Assembly: GCA_039029315.1 (NCBI GenBank)
Contig: JBCCGK010000121.1
Coordinates: 1 to 33,326 of the forward strand
Source of the DNA: JBCCCJ01 sp039029315
Lineage (GTDB): Bacteria > Bacteroidota > Bacteroidia > J057
DNA length: 33,326 nucleotides
Direction: 5' to 3'
Position numbers and translations under genes: made by a program. Below are positions 1 through 8,423 of this stretch, one piece after another (position 1 is the stretch's first letter; each line of letters begins with the position of its first letter). The notes under the pieces are model-generated. The model saw only the letters and a list, made by a program, of their open reading frames with translations, made no database searches and was not told where the DNA came from.

Positions 1-17
1 ATTTTGGCGGTTTTTAC

Positions 18-43
18 GCAACTTTTTGCCGCCAAAAAGTTGC
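18..43. repeat. Perfect 10-bp inverted repeat (REP-like palindrome)
   Basis: Two perfect 10-base arms (18-27 and 34-43) enclose a GCCGCC loop. The loop and right arm can instead pair with the flanking bases 2-10 (pairing with 29-37), so two mutually exclusive hairpins are possible. Palindromes of this type (AACTTTTTG...CAAAAAGTT) are in my experience scattered between genes in Bacteroidota genomes. No T-run follows, so it is not a classical terminator. Confidence 0.6.
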
Positions 44-254
44 AAAGAAATCTAAAAACAAAGGAAAATAAAAAGCGTGCAGTTGTGAATAAATTTTCAA
101 TGAGAATTAATCAACATCACCCAAAAACAGCGAAGTTCATTAATTCAAAAAGACGGTTTCCAGAGCATATGGGAGGATTTTTCTCCTATAAAAAATGGAC
201 AAAGTCAAACTTAGGACAGAGGAATTTCTTTCACATTCCGTGCTGACGATATTC

Positions 255-285
255 GCCTGAAAGACAAGCACTCTGTCTTTCAGGC
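255..285. terminator. Strong 12-bp hairpin, probable terminator of the SprB/cytochrome lipoprotein gene
   Basis: Perfect 12-base arms at 255-266 and 274-285 enclose a 7-base loop. It lies 26 bases beyond the stop of the minus-strand gene at 311-877. The short T-rich flank is on the plus side (TTTGT after 285), so it would act better on plus-strand transcription. A bidirectional role is possible. Confidence 0.55.
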
Positions 286-310
286 TTTGTATTGAGATAA
301 TTCTCCTTCT

Positions 311-877
311 TTATTCTGGTGCCCCATCAGTCACCCAACAAGAGAGCTGGTTGATTTCCTGTTGTGTTAGGGTATCCTGATCTTCTGGTGGCATGCTTCT
401 TTCGTTGATACGTGTTTTGAGGTCCGCGGCATTGGTCCTGATGACAGAAAGTTGTGTCAGATCCTCCCGTCGGTTGTTGGTCCCATCATGACAATTGGAG
501 ATGGCACAATTTGTTTCGATCAGGGTCTGAACATCTGCATACACGATGCCGGAGACGACATTGGCGTTGACATCTGCCGAACAATCATTCGCATCCTTCA
601 CCTTCACCACATATGCACCTGCTCCGACTGTCTCAAAAGAGTTGCCAGAACCAAATTCTCCATCATTCAGCTGAAATTGATAGCCACCTGCTCCACCTGA
701 AGCAGATACTGTGATCTTGCCCACTTCTTCTCCACAGGGAGAGTCGGTAATCGAACTGACAGTGATAGCCAATGAACCGTCACATTGTGGCACAGGCTCC
801 TCGTTTGGTTGGCAAGCCCATAACAACAGGAGCAATATAGCAGGAAGGACTATTGGGAAAAACGTTTTTGAAAGCAT
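311..877 (-). CDS. Lipoprotein with SprB-like repeat and cytochrome c-like C-terminus
   Basis: 188 aa. A lipoprotein signal peptide ends at LLLWAC (lipid Cys22), so the mature protein is probably envelope-anchored. Residues about 36-108 match the SprB repeat style of Bacteroidota surface proteins (GKITVSASGGAGGYQF, then GAGAYVVKVKDANDC). Residues about 112-188 resemble the small cytochrome c-like domain often attached to such lipoproteins: a CAISNCH motif (C124-x4-C129-H130), a MPP segment with a possible axial Met162, and a WVTDGAP ending. The Cys spacing is x4 rather than the usual x2; x4 spacing is known in some multihaem cytochromes. Haem binding is therefore an inference. The gene stands alone, with a hairpin downstream. 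Confidence is high that it is a real lipoprotein and moderate on haem. Confidence 0.8.
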   Translation of the reverse strand: MLSKTFFPIVLPAILLLLLWACQPNEEPVPQCDGSLAITVSSITDSPCGEEVGKITVSASGGAGGYQFQLNDGEFGSGNSFETVGAGAYVVKVKDANDCSADVNANVVSGIVYADVQTLIETNCAISNCHDGTNNRREDLTQLSVIRTNAADLKTRINERSMPPEDQDTLTQQEINQLSCWVTDGAPE

Positions 878-1188
878 GACAATGAAAATTAATAAACCAA
901 TTCATCAAAGGGTTGCAGTTCTTAGATGGTCAAAAGAGGAAAATGTTTATTCAATGTGACTCCTTATTTAGAAGAAATATTCCCCAAATGGGAAAAATCA
1001 CTACTGAATAGACGAAATCATCTTAAGTGTTGCTGTATTTTTCGGCAAGTTCCCGCCAGAATCTGAGCGAAGGAAGACAGAGGTTTTCAGGATTAATTTT
1101 GAATTCTCATGATTTCATGTAGATTCCTCAAGACAACTTGTCACCTATTCTTTTTTTTTACGAACAACTACTTAACTAAACAACGTAC
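878..1188. other. Divergent intergenic region
   Basis: These 311 bases separate the starts of the lipoprotein (-) and the cysteine dioxygenase (+). A TAATTTTG sequence at 1094-1101 fits the Bacteroidota -7 box (TANNTTTG), but no TTTG lies at the expected distance upstream, so a promoter there is only a possibility. I see no small gene or RNA. Confidence 0.4.
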
Positions 1189-1974
1189 ATGTCTTCTCAG
1201 ACCCAATTTCTCCCCAATTCATTATCAACTTTAATTACCAATCTTTCGCAAAACAATTGTTCTACTGTCTCTGAAATCGTCGCATATGTCAGAGATGCTA
1301 ATGTTCACTATGAAGACCTACTGCCCTGGGCAGATTTTGACCACCCCGCCGAAGATAGTTACGGACGCAAACTGGTCAGTCACGGACCGAATTTTGAAGT
1401 CATGGTGATGTCCTGGCGACCTGGAGACATCAGTGCTATACATGACCACGGCATGACCCAATGGGGGGCAGTTCAAGTATTTGGCCCTGCTGAACATGCC
1501 AGCTTTTCCATTCAGGGCAATACCATCAAAACACTTTCCCGAACCACAGTCAAGTCTGGAACAATTCTGGGCGTATCACATTCCCTGATTCACCAAATGG
1601 GAAATACCGCTTCACAATCTCCTTTCTTGAGCCTCCATGTTTATGGCATGAAGACAGCCTCCAAAAATATCACTGGAGATGCCAGAATTTTTGACGTTGA
1701 CAAAGGACAGATATTACGTGTCGATGGTGGCGTTTTTTATCATCTACCCACACATGAAATAAAGCGAATTGAGCCAGGACCAGTAGGAGATCTCCCTACC
1801 CAACTTCGGCATCTGGTCGACTCTTATAACAGACTCAAAAGAATGTCTCAAGGCAAAAATTCTGTCTCTGATCAGGATCTCAGAATCGAAAAAGAGAAAA
1901 TCCTCTCTCTCACCAAATCGGCTGCCATACCGAATAGCCTGAAACAACAACTGAGTCATTTGATAGAATCCTAG
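1189..1974 (+). CDS. Cysteine dioxygenase family protein (cupin)
   Basis: 261 aa. It probably oxidises L-cysteine to cysteine sulfinate with a mononuclear non-haem iron. The cupin core carries IHDHG (His85, His87), a third candidate iron ligand His135 (SLIHQMGN), and the SLHVY segment that supplies the family Ser-His-Tyr triad (Ser148, His150, Tyr152). Arg60 in YGRKLV falls where Arg60 of mammalian enzymes binds the cysteine carboxylate, which favours a cysteine enzyme over the Gln-type 3-mercaptopropionate enzyme. The cysteine that forms the Cys-Tyr crosslink in animals is absent, as is usual in bacteria. Residues about 185-261 form a C-terminal extension of unknown role. The protein has no signal peptide and is cytoplasmic. 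Its stop overlaps that of the convergent gene in the sequence CTAG. Confidence 0.85.
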   Translation: MSSQTQFLPNSLSTLITNLSQNNCSTVSEIVAYVRDANVHYEDLLPWADFDHPAEDSYGRKLVSHGPNFEVMVMSWRPGDISAIHDHGMTQWGAVQVFGPAEHASFSIQGNTIKTLSRTTVKSGTILGVSHSLIHQMGNTASQSPFLSLHVYGMKTASKNITGDARIFDVDKGQILRVDGGVFYHLPTHEIKRIEPGPVGDLPTQLRHLVDSYNRLKRMSQGKNSVSDQDLRIEKEKILSLTKSAAIPNSLKQQLSHLIES

Positions 1975-2444
1975 GGATAGCTTTCCAGTAGTCCAAATTG
2001 CCAAAAATGATATCGAACATGTTGGAAGGTGAATAATTCAATTTCTTCAAAATCGAGTTCCCCCATAAATGGATTGTAAAACAAAAACTCTGGATGGGAC
2101 TCAAAGTGCGTATAAAATCGTTCTACTGATTCAGGAAAATGGCTGATGGCTTCCTCCAGGGAGGCATACTTCAATGGAGGCAAATCAGCTGCAGTCTTAT
2201 CACTGGGTCTATGCCGCAGGACAGCTCCCTTGGCAATAAAACGTTTGAATCCCATCTGTCTATCCAAAGGAGGATCTTCGGGTTCTCCTTTGCGTTTGAG
2301 CGCTATCTTAATGGATCTTGTCAGATGCTCTACCATATGCTGAGGTGTCATCAATCCGAAGGCCGGCAGTGTATCTGCTCGAAGTTGTTCGAGAAGTTTT
2401 GGTGCATCTTGAAGCAGAAAAGCCTTTTTATTTGTAGGAGTCAT
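1971..2444 (-). CDS. DinB/DUF1569-like protein, paralogue 1
   Basis: 157 aa, cytoplasmic, function unknown. The longer open frame reaches 2681, but I start at the ATG at 2444: the extra N-terminus has no similarity to the paralogue at 7263-7739, runs into the divergent lacZ gene, and looks random. From this start the two proteins align end to end at roughly half identity. Shared blocks are PAFGLMTPQHMVEHL near residue 30, HRPSDKT, DLP, SLEEAIS, and the ending RYHxWQFGLxExYP. MTPQHMVEHL resembles the first helix of the DinB-like four-helix superfamily, where scattered histidines bind a metal. The assignment to DUF1569 is from memory of the pattern. It is divergent from lacZ with a 66-base gap. 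Confidence 0.75.
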   Translation of the reverse strand: MTPTNKKAFLLQDAPKLLEQLRADTLPAFGLMTPQHMVEHLTRSIKIALKRKGEPEDPPLDRQMGFKRFIAKGAVLRHRPSDKTAADLPPLKYASLEEAISHFPESVERFYTHFESHPEFLFYNPFMGELDFEEIELFTFQHVRYHFWQFGLLESYP

Positions 2445-2510
2445 AGGTAGATTGTATGCTGAAAAATTCAAATTTGGCCCAAGATAGGGTTTCTTTCCTA
2501 TTTCGACATA

Positions 2511-5500
2511 ATGAAACAATTTCTTTTTTCCCTGCTCACCTCTTCTCTCATTTGGGGATGGACTCAACCCATAGATCCTTCTCAGAACTATCACCAAAAT
2601 CATGAAGTGTTCGCCATAGATAAGGAAGATCCCAGAGCAGATTTTTTTGCTTATGAATCTTCTTTTCTCTCCACCCAGCAAGCCAGAGACAAGTCCAACC
2701 GCTTCCTGTCCTTAAATGGTTTATGGAAATTTCATTGGGTTCGACAGCCTCAGGACAGGCCGAGGGATTTTTTTAGTCCAAGTTTTGATGATCAGCAGTG
2801 GGAGGAATTTCCTGTGCCCGCCAATTGGGAGGTCCACGGATTCGACTACCCTATTTATTTGGATGAGAAATATCCCTTCACAACTCAATGGCCAAAAGTT
2901 CCAGAAACATATAATCCTGTCGGATCTTATCGAAAAACGATTCAGCTACCAAGCCACTGGGCAGACAAAGAGGTATTTCTCTATTTCGGTGCTGTCAAGT
3001 CTGCCCTTTATGTTTGGATCAATGGTCAGGCAGTTGGGTTTTCTCAGGGATCAAAAACACCTGCGGAGTTCAACATCACAGAATATGTCCGGCCTGGAGA
3101 CAATCTGATCGCCCTCCAAATCTTTCGATGGAGTGATGCCAGCTATATCGAGAGTCAGGATATGCTCAGGTTGTCAGGGATAGAAAGAGAAGTGTATCTC
3201 TATGCCAGACCCAAACTTCATCTGTCGGATATCGCTCTAACAACTGACCTTGATGAAGATTTCTCACAGGCTCGTCTGCAAGTAAAGGTCCAAACCAAAC
3301 AATTTGGAGAAGCAAAAACTGAAGCCTCTCGCCTTCAGGCCCGCCTGTTCGATCCACAGGGAGCGGAGCTTGCCTCACAAACACGCATCATCCAGCCAGA
3401 GCAGGGATCGCTGGCTTCGCATACCTTCTCGTTTGATGTTCCGAATTGCCAGCTTTGGTCTGCAGAAATCCCGAATTTGTATTCGCTGGAACTCGCCTTA
3501 CTGGCTGACCAAGCAGGCGCGAAAGATCAGGAGGAATTTGTGTTGGAACAGCTGGGATTTCGAACTGTCAACATACAAGATGGGCAGCTCTTGCTCAATG
3601 GGCAACCCATTTACATGCGGGGGGTGAATCGGCATGAAACACATCCACATACTGGCCATGTCATCTCCAAAGATCTGATGCGACAGGATATTCAACTCAT
3701 GAAACAGCACAACATCAATGCAGTCAGAAGTAGCCATTATCCCCACCATCCCGACTGGTATGATCTATGCGACCAATATGGCTTGTATGTCATCGATGAG
3801 GCCAATATTGAAAGTCATCCCCTCGCCAATTCTGATGACACCCAAATCGGAAATGAGCTGAGTTGGCTTCCTGCGCATCTTGATCGGACGAAACGCATGT
3901 TTCATCGTGACAAAAACCATCCCTCTATCCTCATTTGGTCACTCGGCAATGAGGCTGGCCATGGCAAGATATTCGAAACAACCTACCAATGGCTCAAGGA
4001 GAATGACGGCACACGCCCAGTACAGTACGAACCTGCCGGGAAGGAGGCATATACAGACATCTTTTGTCCCATGTATCCGTCGATAGAGAAGTTGGTGAAC
4101 TATGCCACCTCACAGCCACAACGTCCAGCCATCATGATTGAGTATTGTCATGCCATGGGGAACAGTGTGGGCAATCTGCAGGACTATTGGGATGCCATAG
4201 AAGGCCATCCGACGCTACAGGGAGGCTTCATCTGGGATTGGGTAGATCAATCATTGGAGTATGTAAATGAGCGAGGCCTGCCCTATCTGGCTTATGGACA
4301 TGACTACCATCCAAATTTGCCTACCGATGGAAATTTCCTCAACAATGGCCTTGTGAATCCCTTTCGCCAGCCACATCCACATTTACGGGAAGTCAAAAAA
4401 GTGTATGCTCCTATTTCCTTTGCGTGGATTTCTCCCAAAGAAGGTGTCCTAGAGATCACAAACAAATACTTCTTTCAGACCACAGAGCATGTGAATTTTC
4501 GGCTGACAATCTCGGAGGAGGGGCATGACCTTCATACCTTTTCCCTTCCATCCCTCAACATTCTCCCACAGCAGCGCAAGCGTGTCGAATTGCCCTTGGA
4601 ACACTTTGCCCCAAAACCCGATAAAGAATATGTGATCAGTATTCAGGCACTTACCAAGGCCGCATCTCCCCTGATTCCCGTCCAACATGAGCTGGCCTGG
4701 AGTCAAGCTGTCCTTTCTCCAGCTATCCTCCCTCCCAAGACTTCAGCATCTACCCAAGATCAAATAAGCATGGAAGAGATAGACGGAATGATTCGGTTGA
4801 CGGGCAAGAATTTTTCGGTTGATTTCTCCAGATTTCTTGGCAAATTGATGAGCTATCGATTTCACAATAAAGTCCTCCTGGAAGGAAAAGAGAACCTAGA
4901 CATTCGCATGCCGCTTGATGCCCGACCACAAGATATCCCGCATCCAATCAAGTGGCACTCTCCTGCACTCATCCCGAATTTCTGGCGACCTCCGACAGAC
5001 AATGATCTGGGCAACAATATGCACAAATGGGCATCCATCTGGCGGGAAGCCGGGAAACAAACAACTTCTGTCCTCCTTGAAAAGAAGAGGCTACCCTCAG
5101 GAGCCATCACCCTTCTGGTCAAGTACATCATTCTGACTGGAGACAATGATACCAATCTGAGCCTCCATTATACCGTATATCCCAATGGAGAAATATTGAT
5201 CGACTATGAGTTGGAGGCGAATGGCTCAAATCTTCCTCCCATTCCCCGCATAGGGTTGCAATTTCAGCTTCCGGCAGAGTTTCGATTTATGCAATGGTAT
5301 GGAAGAGGCCCCCACGAGACCTATTGGGACCGCAAAAGTGCAGGGAAAATCGGCATCTGGCAAGGAGCGGTCTGGGATCAACTCCATCGCTATTCCCGCC
5401 CACAAGAAACTGGCAATAAAACGGATGTCCGATGGATGTCTCTCATCAATCAGGAAGGCTGGGGAATCATGGCCAAGGCAGAACATGCGCCCTTATCCAT

Positions 5501-5759
5501 GAGTGCATGGCAACTAGAGATGGAGGCACTTGACTTCGTTGCCGGGACCAAAGGAACAGCCTCTGCTTCAGGTCTGGTACCCCTCACCTCCAAACATGGG
5601 GCAGATCTGGTCCCAGGCAACCTTATCAGTTGGAATATCGACTATCGACAAATGGGCGTTGGTGGGGATAATTCCTGGGGACGACCCGTCCACAAGGAAT
5701 ATACCTTGCCCGCACAAGCCTATCGCTATTCTTTTCGCCTGATACCGATTAGAAAATAA
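2511..5759 (+). CDS. Secreted GH2 beta-galactosidase (LacZ type)
   Basis: 1082 aa, full length for the LacZ family. It hydrolyses terminal beta-galactosides. A signal peptide (about residues 1-18) sends it to the periplasm or beyond. The order is the sugar-binding jelly-roll (about 60-235), an Ig-like domain (240-355), the TIM barrel (357-650), a linker domain (660-760) and the Bgal_small_N beta-sandwich (785-1075). Family landmarks are GVNRHETHPHTG, RSSHYPHHPDWYDLCD, the acid/base Glu481 in SLGNEAGHG, and the nucleophile Glu544 in IEYCHAMGNSVGN. The S41 peptidase gene follows 45 bases later and may be co-transcribed. No SusC/SusD pair accompanies it, so this is not a classical polysaccharide utilisation locus. 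The substrate may be a galactan or a galactose-capped glycan. Confidence 0.93.
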   Translation: MKQFLFSLLTSSLIWGWTQPIDPSQNYHQNHEVFAIDKEDPRADFFAYESSFLSTQQARDKSNRFLSLNGLWKFHWVRQPQDRPRDFFSPSFDDQQWEEFPVPANWEVHGFDYPIYLDEKYPFTTQWPKVPETYNPVGSYRKTIQLPSHWADKEVFLYFGAVKSALYVWINGQAVGFSQGSKTPAEFNITEYVRPGDNLIALQIFRWSDASYIESQDMLRLSGIEREVYLYARPKLHLSDIALTTDLDEDFSQARLQVKVQTKQFGEAKTEASRLQARLFDPQGAELASQTRIIQPEQGSLASHTFSFDVPNCQLWSAEIPNLYSLELALLADQAGAKDQEEFVLEQLGFRTVNIQDGQLLLNGQPIYMRGVNRHETHPHTGHVISKDLMRQDIQLMKQHNINAVRSSHYPHHPDWYDLCDQYGLYVIDEANIESHPLANSDDTQIGNELSWLPAHLDRTKRMFHRDKNHPSILIWSLGNEAGHGKIFETTYQWLKENDGTRPVQYEPAGKEAYTDIFCPMYPSIEKLVNYATSQPQRPAIMIEYCHAMGNSVGNLQDYWDAIEGHPTLQGGFIWDWVDQSLEYVNERGLPYLAYGHDYHPNLPTDGNFLNNGLVNPFRQPHPHLREVKKVYAPISFAWISPKEGVLEITNKYFFQTTEHVNFRLTISEEGHDLHTFSLPSLNILPQQRKRVELPLEHFAPKPDKEYVISIQALTKAASPLIPVQHELAWSQAVLSPAILPPKTSASTQDQISMEEIDGMIRLTGKNFSVDFSRFLGKLMSYRFHNKVLLEGKENLDIRMPLDARPQDIPHPIKWHSPALIPNFWRPPTDNDLGNNMHKWASIWREAGKQTTSVLLEKKRLPSGAITLLVKYIILTGDNDTNLSLHYTVYPNGEILIDYELEANGSNLPPIPRIGLQFQLPAEFRFMQWYGRGPHETYWDRKSAGKIGIWQGAVWDQLHRYSRPQETGNKTDVRWMSLINQEGWGIMAKAEHAPLSMSAWQLEMEALDFVAGTKGTASASGLVPLTSKHGADLVPGNLISWNIDYRQMGVGGDNSWGRPVHKEYTLPAQAYRYSFRLIPIRK

Positions 5760-5804
5760 ATCTGTCCTTGATTCTTTCGCCCAACTCACCTCTACAGTTC
5801 TATC

Positions 5805-7247
5805 ATGAAATACCTCTTTTTCCTTTGCCTGCTGAGTGTTGGAATGATGTTCACAAAGGCCCAGCAAGCAAGCGAACCGCCATACGTACAGAGGTATTCT
5901 CCAGATAGTCTCCAGCAATGGACACGGGATCTCATGACAGAGGTGAGCAAAGGACATCCTGGATTTTATCGATATACCTCTCCAGCCCGCTTTGATCAAC
6001 GCATAGATTCCACCATACAGACGATTCAGGATTCGTTGACAAGCCTCGAATTTTATAGAAAACTCAAACCTTTGTTTGCACAAATAGGCTGCCTGCATAC
6101 GTCTCTTAACTTATCTGAATCCTATCAGACCCAACTTGAGAAAACAGGAGATTTGATTCCTTTGGAGGTATTTGTTGATGCGCAAATGGATGCCTATGTA
6201 TCGAAGAAATATGCTAGCCATAGCGACCTTCCAATAGCTGGCAAGATTCTCGCCATCAACGAGGTCCCAATAGGAGATATTCTGAGCAAGCTCTATGCAG
6301 CAATTCCTTCAGATGGATACAACACATCACTCAAACGCCTGTTACTAAGCCTTGAATTCGCCCAATGGTATCAAATCATCATCAATCTTCAGGGGCCTTT
6401 TTCTGTGAAAGTCGAACATCAGGATCAAATATCTTCCTATCTGTTAGATGGCGTCAGCTCTGAGGCATTTCCAGCAGAGGAATGGCTCTATTCCAATGTT
6501 CCTCAATTGAGTCTGGAGGTGAAAGAAGAGGAGGCTCTCCTCACAATCCGCACCTTTGCCAAAACTGAGATCAAAAAGAATGGACAAAAATTTACCTCCT
6601 TTATTCGGCAGACCTTTCAGCAACTGGAGGAAGCAAACATCTCCCGGCTCATCATCGATTTGAGGTACAATACGGGTGGGACAGATGGAAATGCGGCTTT
6701 CCTCGCTTCCTATTTTTTTGACAAACCCTTTAGATATTGGGAAAAAGTAGAAGTCACTGAACTCATCGCCAGCCAAATCAAGGGATATCATCGGCTATTC
6801 TTTCCCAAACCAGTAAAAGTGGATAGCCATTATCTCTGGAAAGGTGCTCATTTCACCAAAGAGTTTGATTACTACAAGCTTCAGCAAGTAGCCAAACAAC
6901 CATTTAAGGGAACAGTCTTTCTACTCACGAATGGCCTTTGCATGTCCTCCTGCAGTGATTTCGTTGCGATTCTGTCTCACAATGAAAAAGCTACAGTAGT
7001 TGGTGAGGAAAGCGGAGGAGGGTACCAGGGAAACAGTAGCGGTATGATGCCGACATATCCCATTCATCCGCATATGGAAATGACACTTCCCCTGCAAAAA
7101 TATACCAATGCAGTAGATTTAGACAAATATCCAGGTAGAGGGACAATTCCCGACATCAAATTGCCCCCAACTGTTCATGATTGGATCAATGGCCCAGACT
7201 CTCAGTTAGAGTCTGCCATCAAGCTGATTCGGGAAGTCAATCAATAG
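5805..7247 (+). CDS. S41-type (tricorn/CTP-like) peptidase, secreted
   Basis: 480 aa with a cleavable signal peptide (about residues 1-20, ending KAQQ). The C-terminal half has the S41 core: the LIIDLRYNTGG segment (Asp285 to Gly292), the GTVFLLTNGLCMSSCSDF segment that holds the nucleophile (Ser382 is my best choice by alignment to the S-A-x-E pattern), and a VGEESGGGYQGNSSG loop that shapes the active site. No clear PDZ domain is visible. An N-terminal region with FAQIGCLHTSL matches the tricorn-core start seen in Bacteroidota homologues. It would cleave C-terminal regions of periplasmic proteins. It follows lacZ closely on the same strand, and a 15-base gap separates its stop from that of the convergent DinB-like gene. 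Confidence 0.85.
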   Translation: MKYLFFLCLLSVGMMFTKAQQASEPPYVQRYSPDSLQQWTRDLMTEVSKGHPGFYRYTSPARFDQRIDSTIQTIQDSLTSLEFYRKLKPLFAQIGCLHTSLNLSESYQTQLEKTGDLIPLEVFVDAQMDAYVSKKYASHSDLPIAGKILAINEVPIGDILSKLYAAIPSDGYNTSLKRLLLSLEFAQWYQIIINLQGPFSVKVEHQDQISSYLLDGVSSEAFPAEEWLYSNVPQLSLEVKEEEALLTIRTFAKTEIKKNGQKFTSFIRQTFQQLEEANISRLIIDLRYNTGGTDGNAAFLASYFFDKPFRYWEKVEVTELIASQIKGYHRLFFPKPVKVDSHYLWKGAHFTKEFDYYKLQQVAKQPFKGTVFLLTNGLCMSSCSDFVAILSHNEKATVVGEESGGGYQGNSSGMMPTYPIHPHMEMTLPLQKYTNAVDLDKYPGRGTIPDIKLPPTVHDWINGPDSQLESAIKLIREVNQ

Positions 7248-7262
7248 ATCTGTTGTACTGGC

Positions 7263-7739
7263 TTAAGGATAAACTTCAATCAATCCAAATTGCCAGAGAT
7301 GATAGCGAATATGGGAGTACATAAAATGCTCTGCTTCATCAAAACTTAACTCTCCACAAAATCCCTGATACATCACAAAGCCAGGATTGGTCTCATAATG
7401 TAGGTAAAAAGCTTCAATAGCAGGACCAACTTTAGAGATCGCTTCCTCCAGGCTGACAAATCTCAGCTCCGGCAGATCCTCTTTTGTTTTATCACTGGGT
7501 CGGTGCTGGAGAATGGCTCCTTCGGCGATGTAATTTTTGAACCATAGTTGACCTTCTGTTGGGGGAGAAACGGGCTCACCATTTCTCTCCATACTGTATT
7601 TGGCAATCCCAACCAAATGCTCAACCATATGTTGAGGCGTCATCAGACCAAAAGCAGGCACTGTGTCAACTTTGAGATTGGCTAATAATTGAGGTACTTC
7701 TTGAGCAAGGAATTGTTTTTTAACTGTGGTGGTAGTCAT
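7263..7739 (-). CDS. DinB/DUF1569-like protein, paralogue 2
   Basis: 158 aa, no signal peptide, function unknown. It aligns over its whole length with the protein at 1971-2444 (about 54% identical by my hand count). The invariant blocks are PAFGLMTPQHMVEHL, GEP, HRPSDKT, SLEEAIS and WQFGL. The matching ATG start confirms the shorter start of paralogue 1. The two copies lie in the same orientation on either side of lacZ and the S41 gene. This suggests an old duplication, or insertion of the lacZ-S41 pair between the copies. A metal-dependent DinB-like fold is inferred; no enzymatic activity can be named. Confidence 0.8.
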   Translation of the reverse strand: MTTTTVKKQFLAQEVPQLLANLKVDTVPAFGLMTPQHMVEHLVGIAKYSMERNGEPVSPPTEGQLWFKNYIAEGAILQHRPSDKTKEDLPELRFVSLEEAISKVGPAIEAFYLHYETNPGFVMYQGFCGELSFDEAEHFMYSHIRYHLWQFGLIEVYP

Positions 7740-7879
7740 CTTAGGTTAAATGAATTGCTTTTTCTCTATCAAATACAATAGCCGTAATTGCTGTGTGCAA
7801 TCATTATGCCTAAAATGTCGCCCTCTCCTCTTAATCAAGTAATATTCTTCTATATTTGCTGGACTGCAAATCCGACTTT

Positions 7880-8395
7880 ATGCACGTATCCCTTGCTATA
7901 ACATCTCCCATCATTCTGACTATCAGTCCATCTATTTCTCAAGGCCAACAATCTCCCCACCTGCCCAATTTGTCCCAGAGGCCAGTCACCACTGCCCATC
8001 AAATTGAGCAGTCTCCACATATAGACGGAGAAGTTCTTCAGGACGAGCTCTGGCAGGAGGTGCCTGCCTTTGGCGACTTGAAACAGAGTCAACCCTATGC
8101 TGGACAGCCAGCCTCTGAACAAACCGACATTCGAATCGCCTTCACTGCCACTACCATGTTCATGGGCGCCGTCTGCTATGATGCCGCTCCTGAAAAACTC
8201 GTCATTTCAGATGCACGAAGAGATGCCTCCCTCAACAATACAGATGCAATCCTGTTCATCTTTGATACCTATCATGATGGTCAGAATGGATGTGTATTTG
8301 AGACCAACTCTCTCGGAGTGCAGTACGACGCGCAAGTAGACAATGAAGTCAGGGGAAGCAAAGGGATCAATAACCGCAGTTTTTCTATCAAGTAA
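7880..8395 (+). pseudogene. Truncated N-terminus of a DUF5916/CBM9-like outer-membrane protein
   Basis: 171 codons from the ATG at 7880 (the frame is open from 7856). After a weak N-terminal leader, residues about 40-165 match the CBM9-like start of the DUF5916 family: IDGEVLQDELWQEVPAFGD, then DIRIAFTATTMFMGAVCYD, DARRDASLNNTDAILFIFDTY, and TNSLGVQYDAQVDNE. Intact members are several hundred residues longer and continue into a beta-barrel-like region. Here the frame stops at NNRSFSIK, and no continuation is visible in any frame before the next gene. An imperfect hairpin begins about 30 bases after the stop. I read it as a 3'-deleted remnant. A functional short protein is less likely because the leader is a poor signal peptide. 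Confidence 0.7.
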
Positions 8396-8423
8396 GTGGG
8401 TGGACAAGATTAGGGTTGATTTT

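Larger units (their letters stand above)
1..310. other. Gene-free left edge
   Basis: This stretch holds the palindrome at 18-43 and a terminator hairpin at 255-285. An 80-codon open frame crosses 4-246, but it starts on TTG inside the palindrome and encodes a lysine- and asparagine-rich low-complexity peptide. It has no recognisable domain, so I do not call it a gene. Part of the stretch may be the 3' flank of a gene outside the window. Confidence 0.6.

Noticed and set aside
4..246. 80-codon plus-strand open frame
   Set aside because: It starts on TTG inside a palindrome and is Lys/Asn/Phe-rich with no domain or signal; it probably arises from repeat sequence.
2445..2681. N-terminal extension of DinB-like gene 1
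   Set aside because: The extension is unrelated to the paralogue and overlaps the start of lacZ on the other strand; the ATG at 2444 gives an end-to-end match.
5568..6098. 176-codon minus-strand frame
   Set aside because: It lies opposite lacZ and the S41 gene, which have strong family motifs; it has no features.
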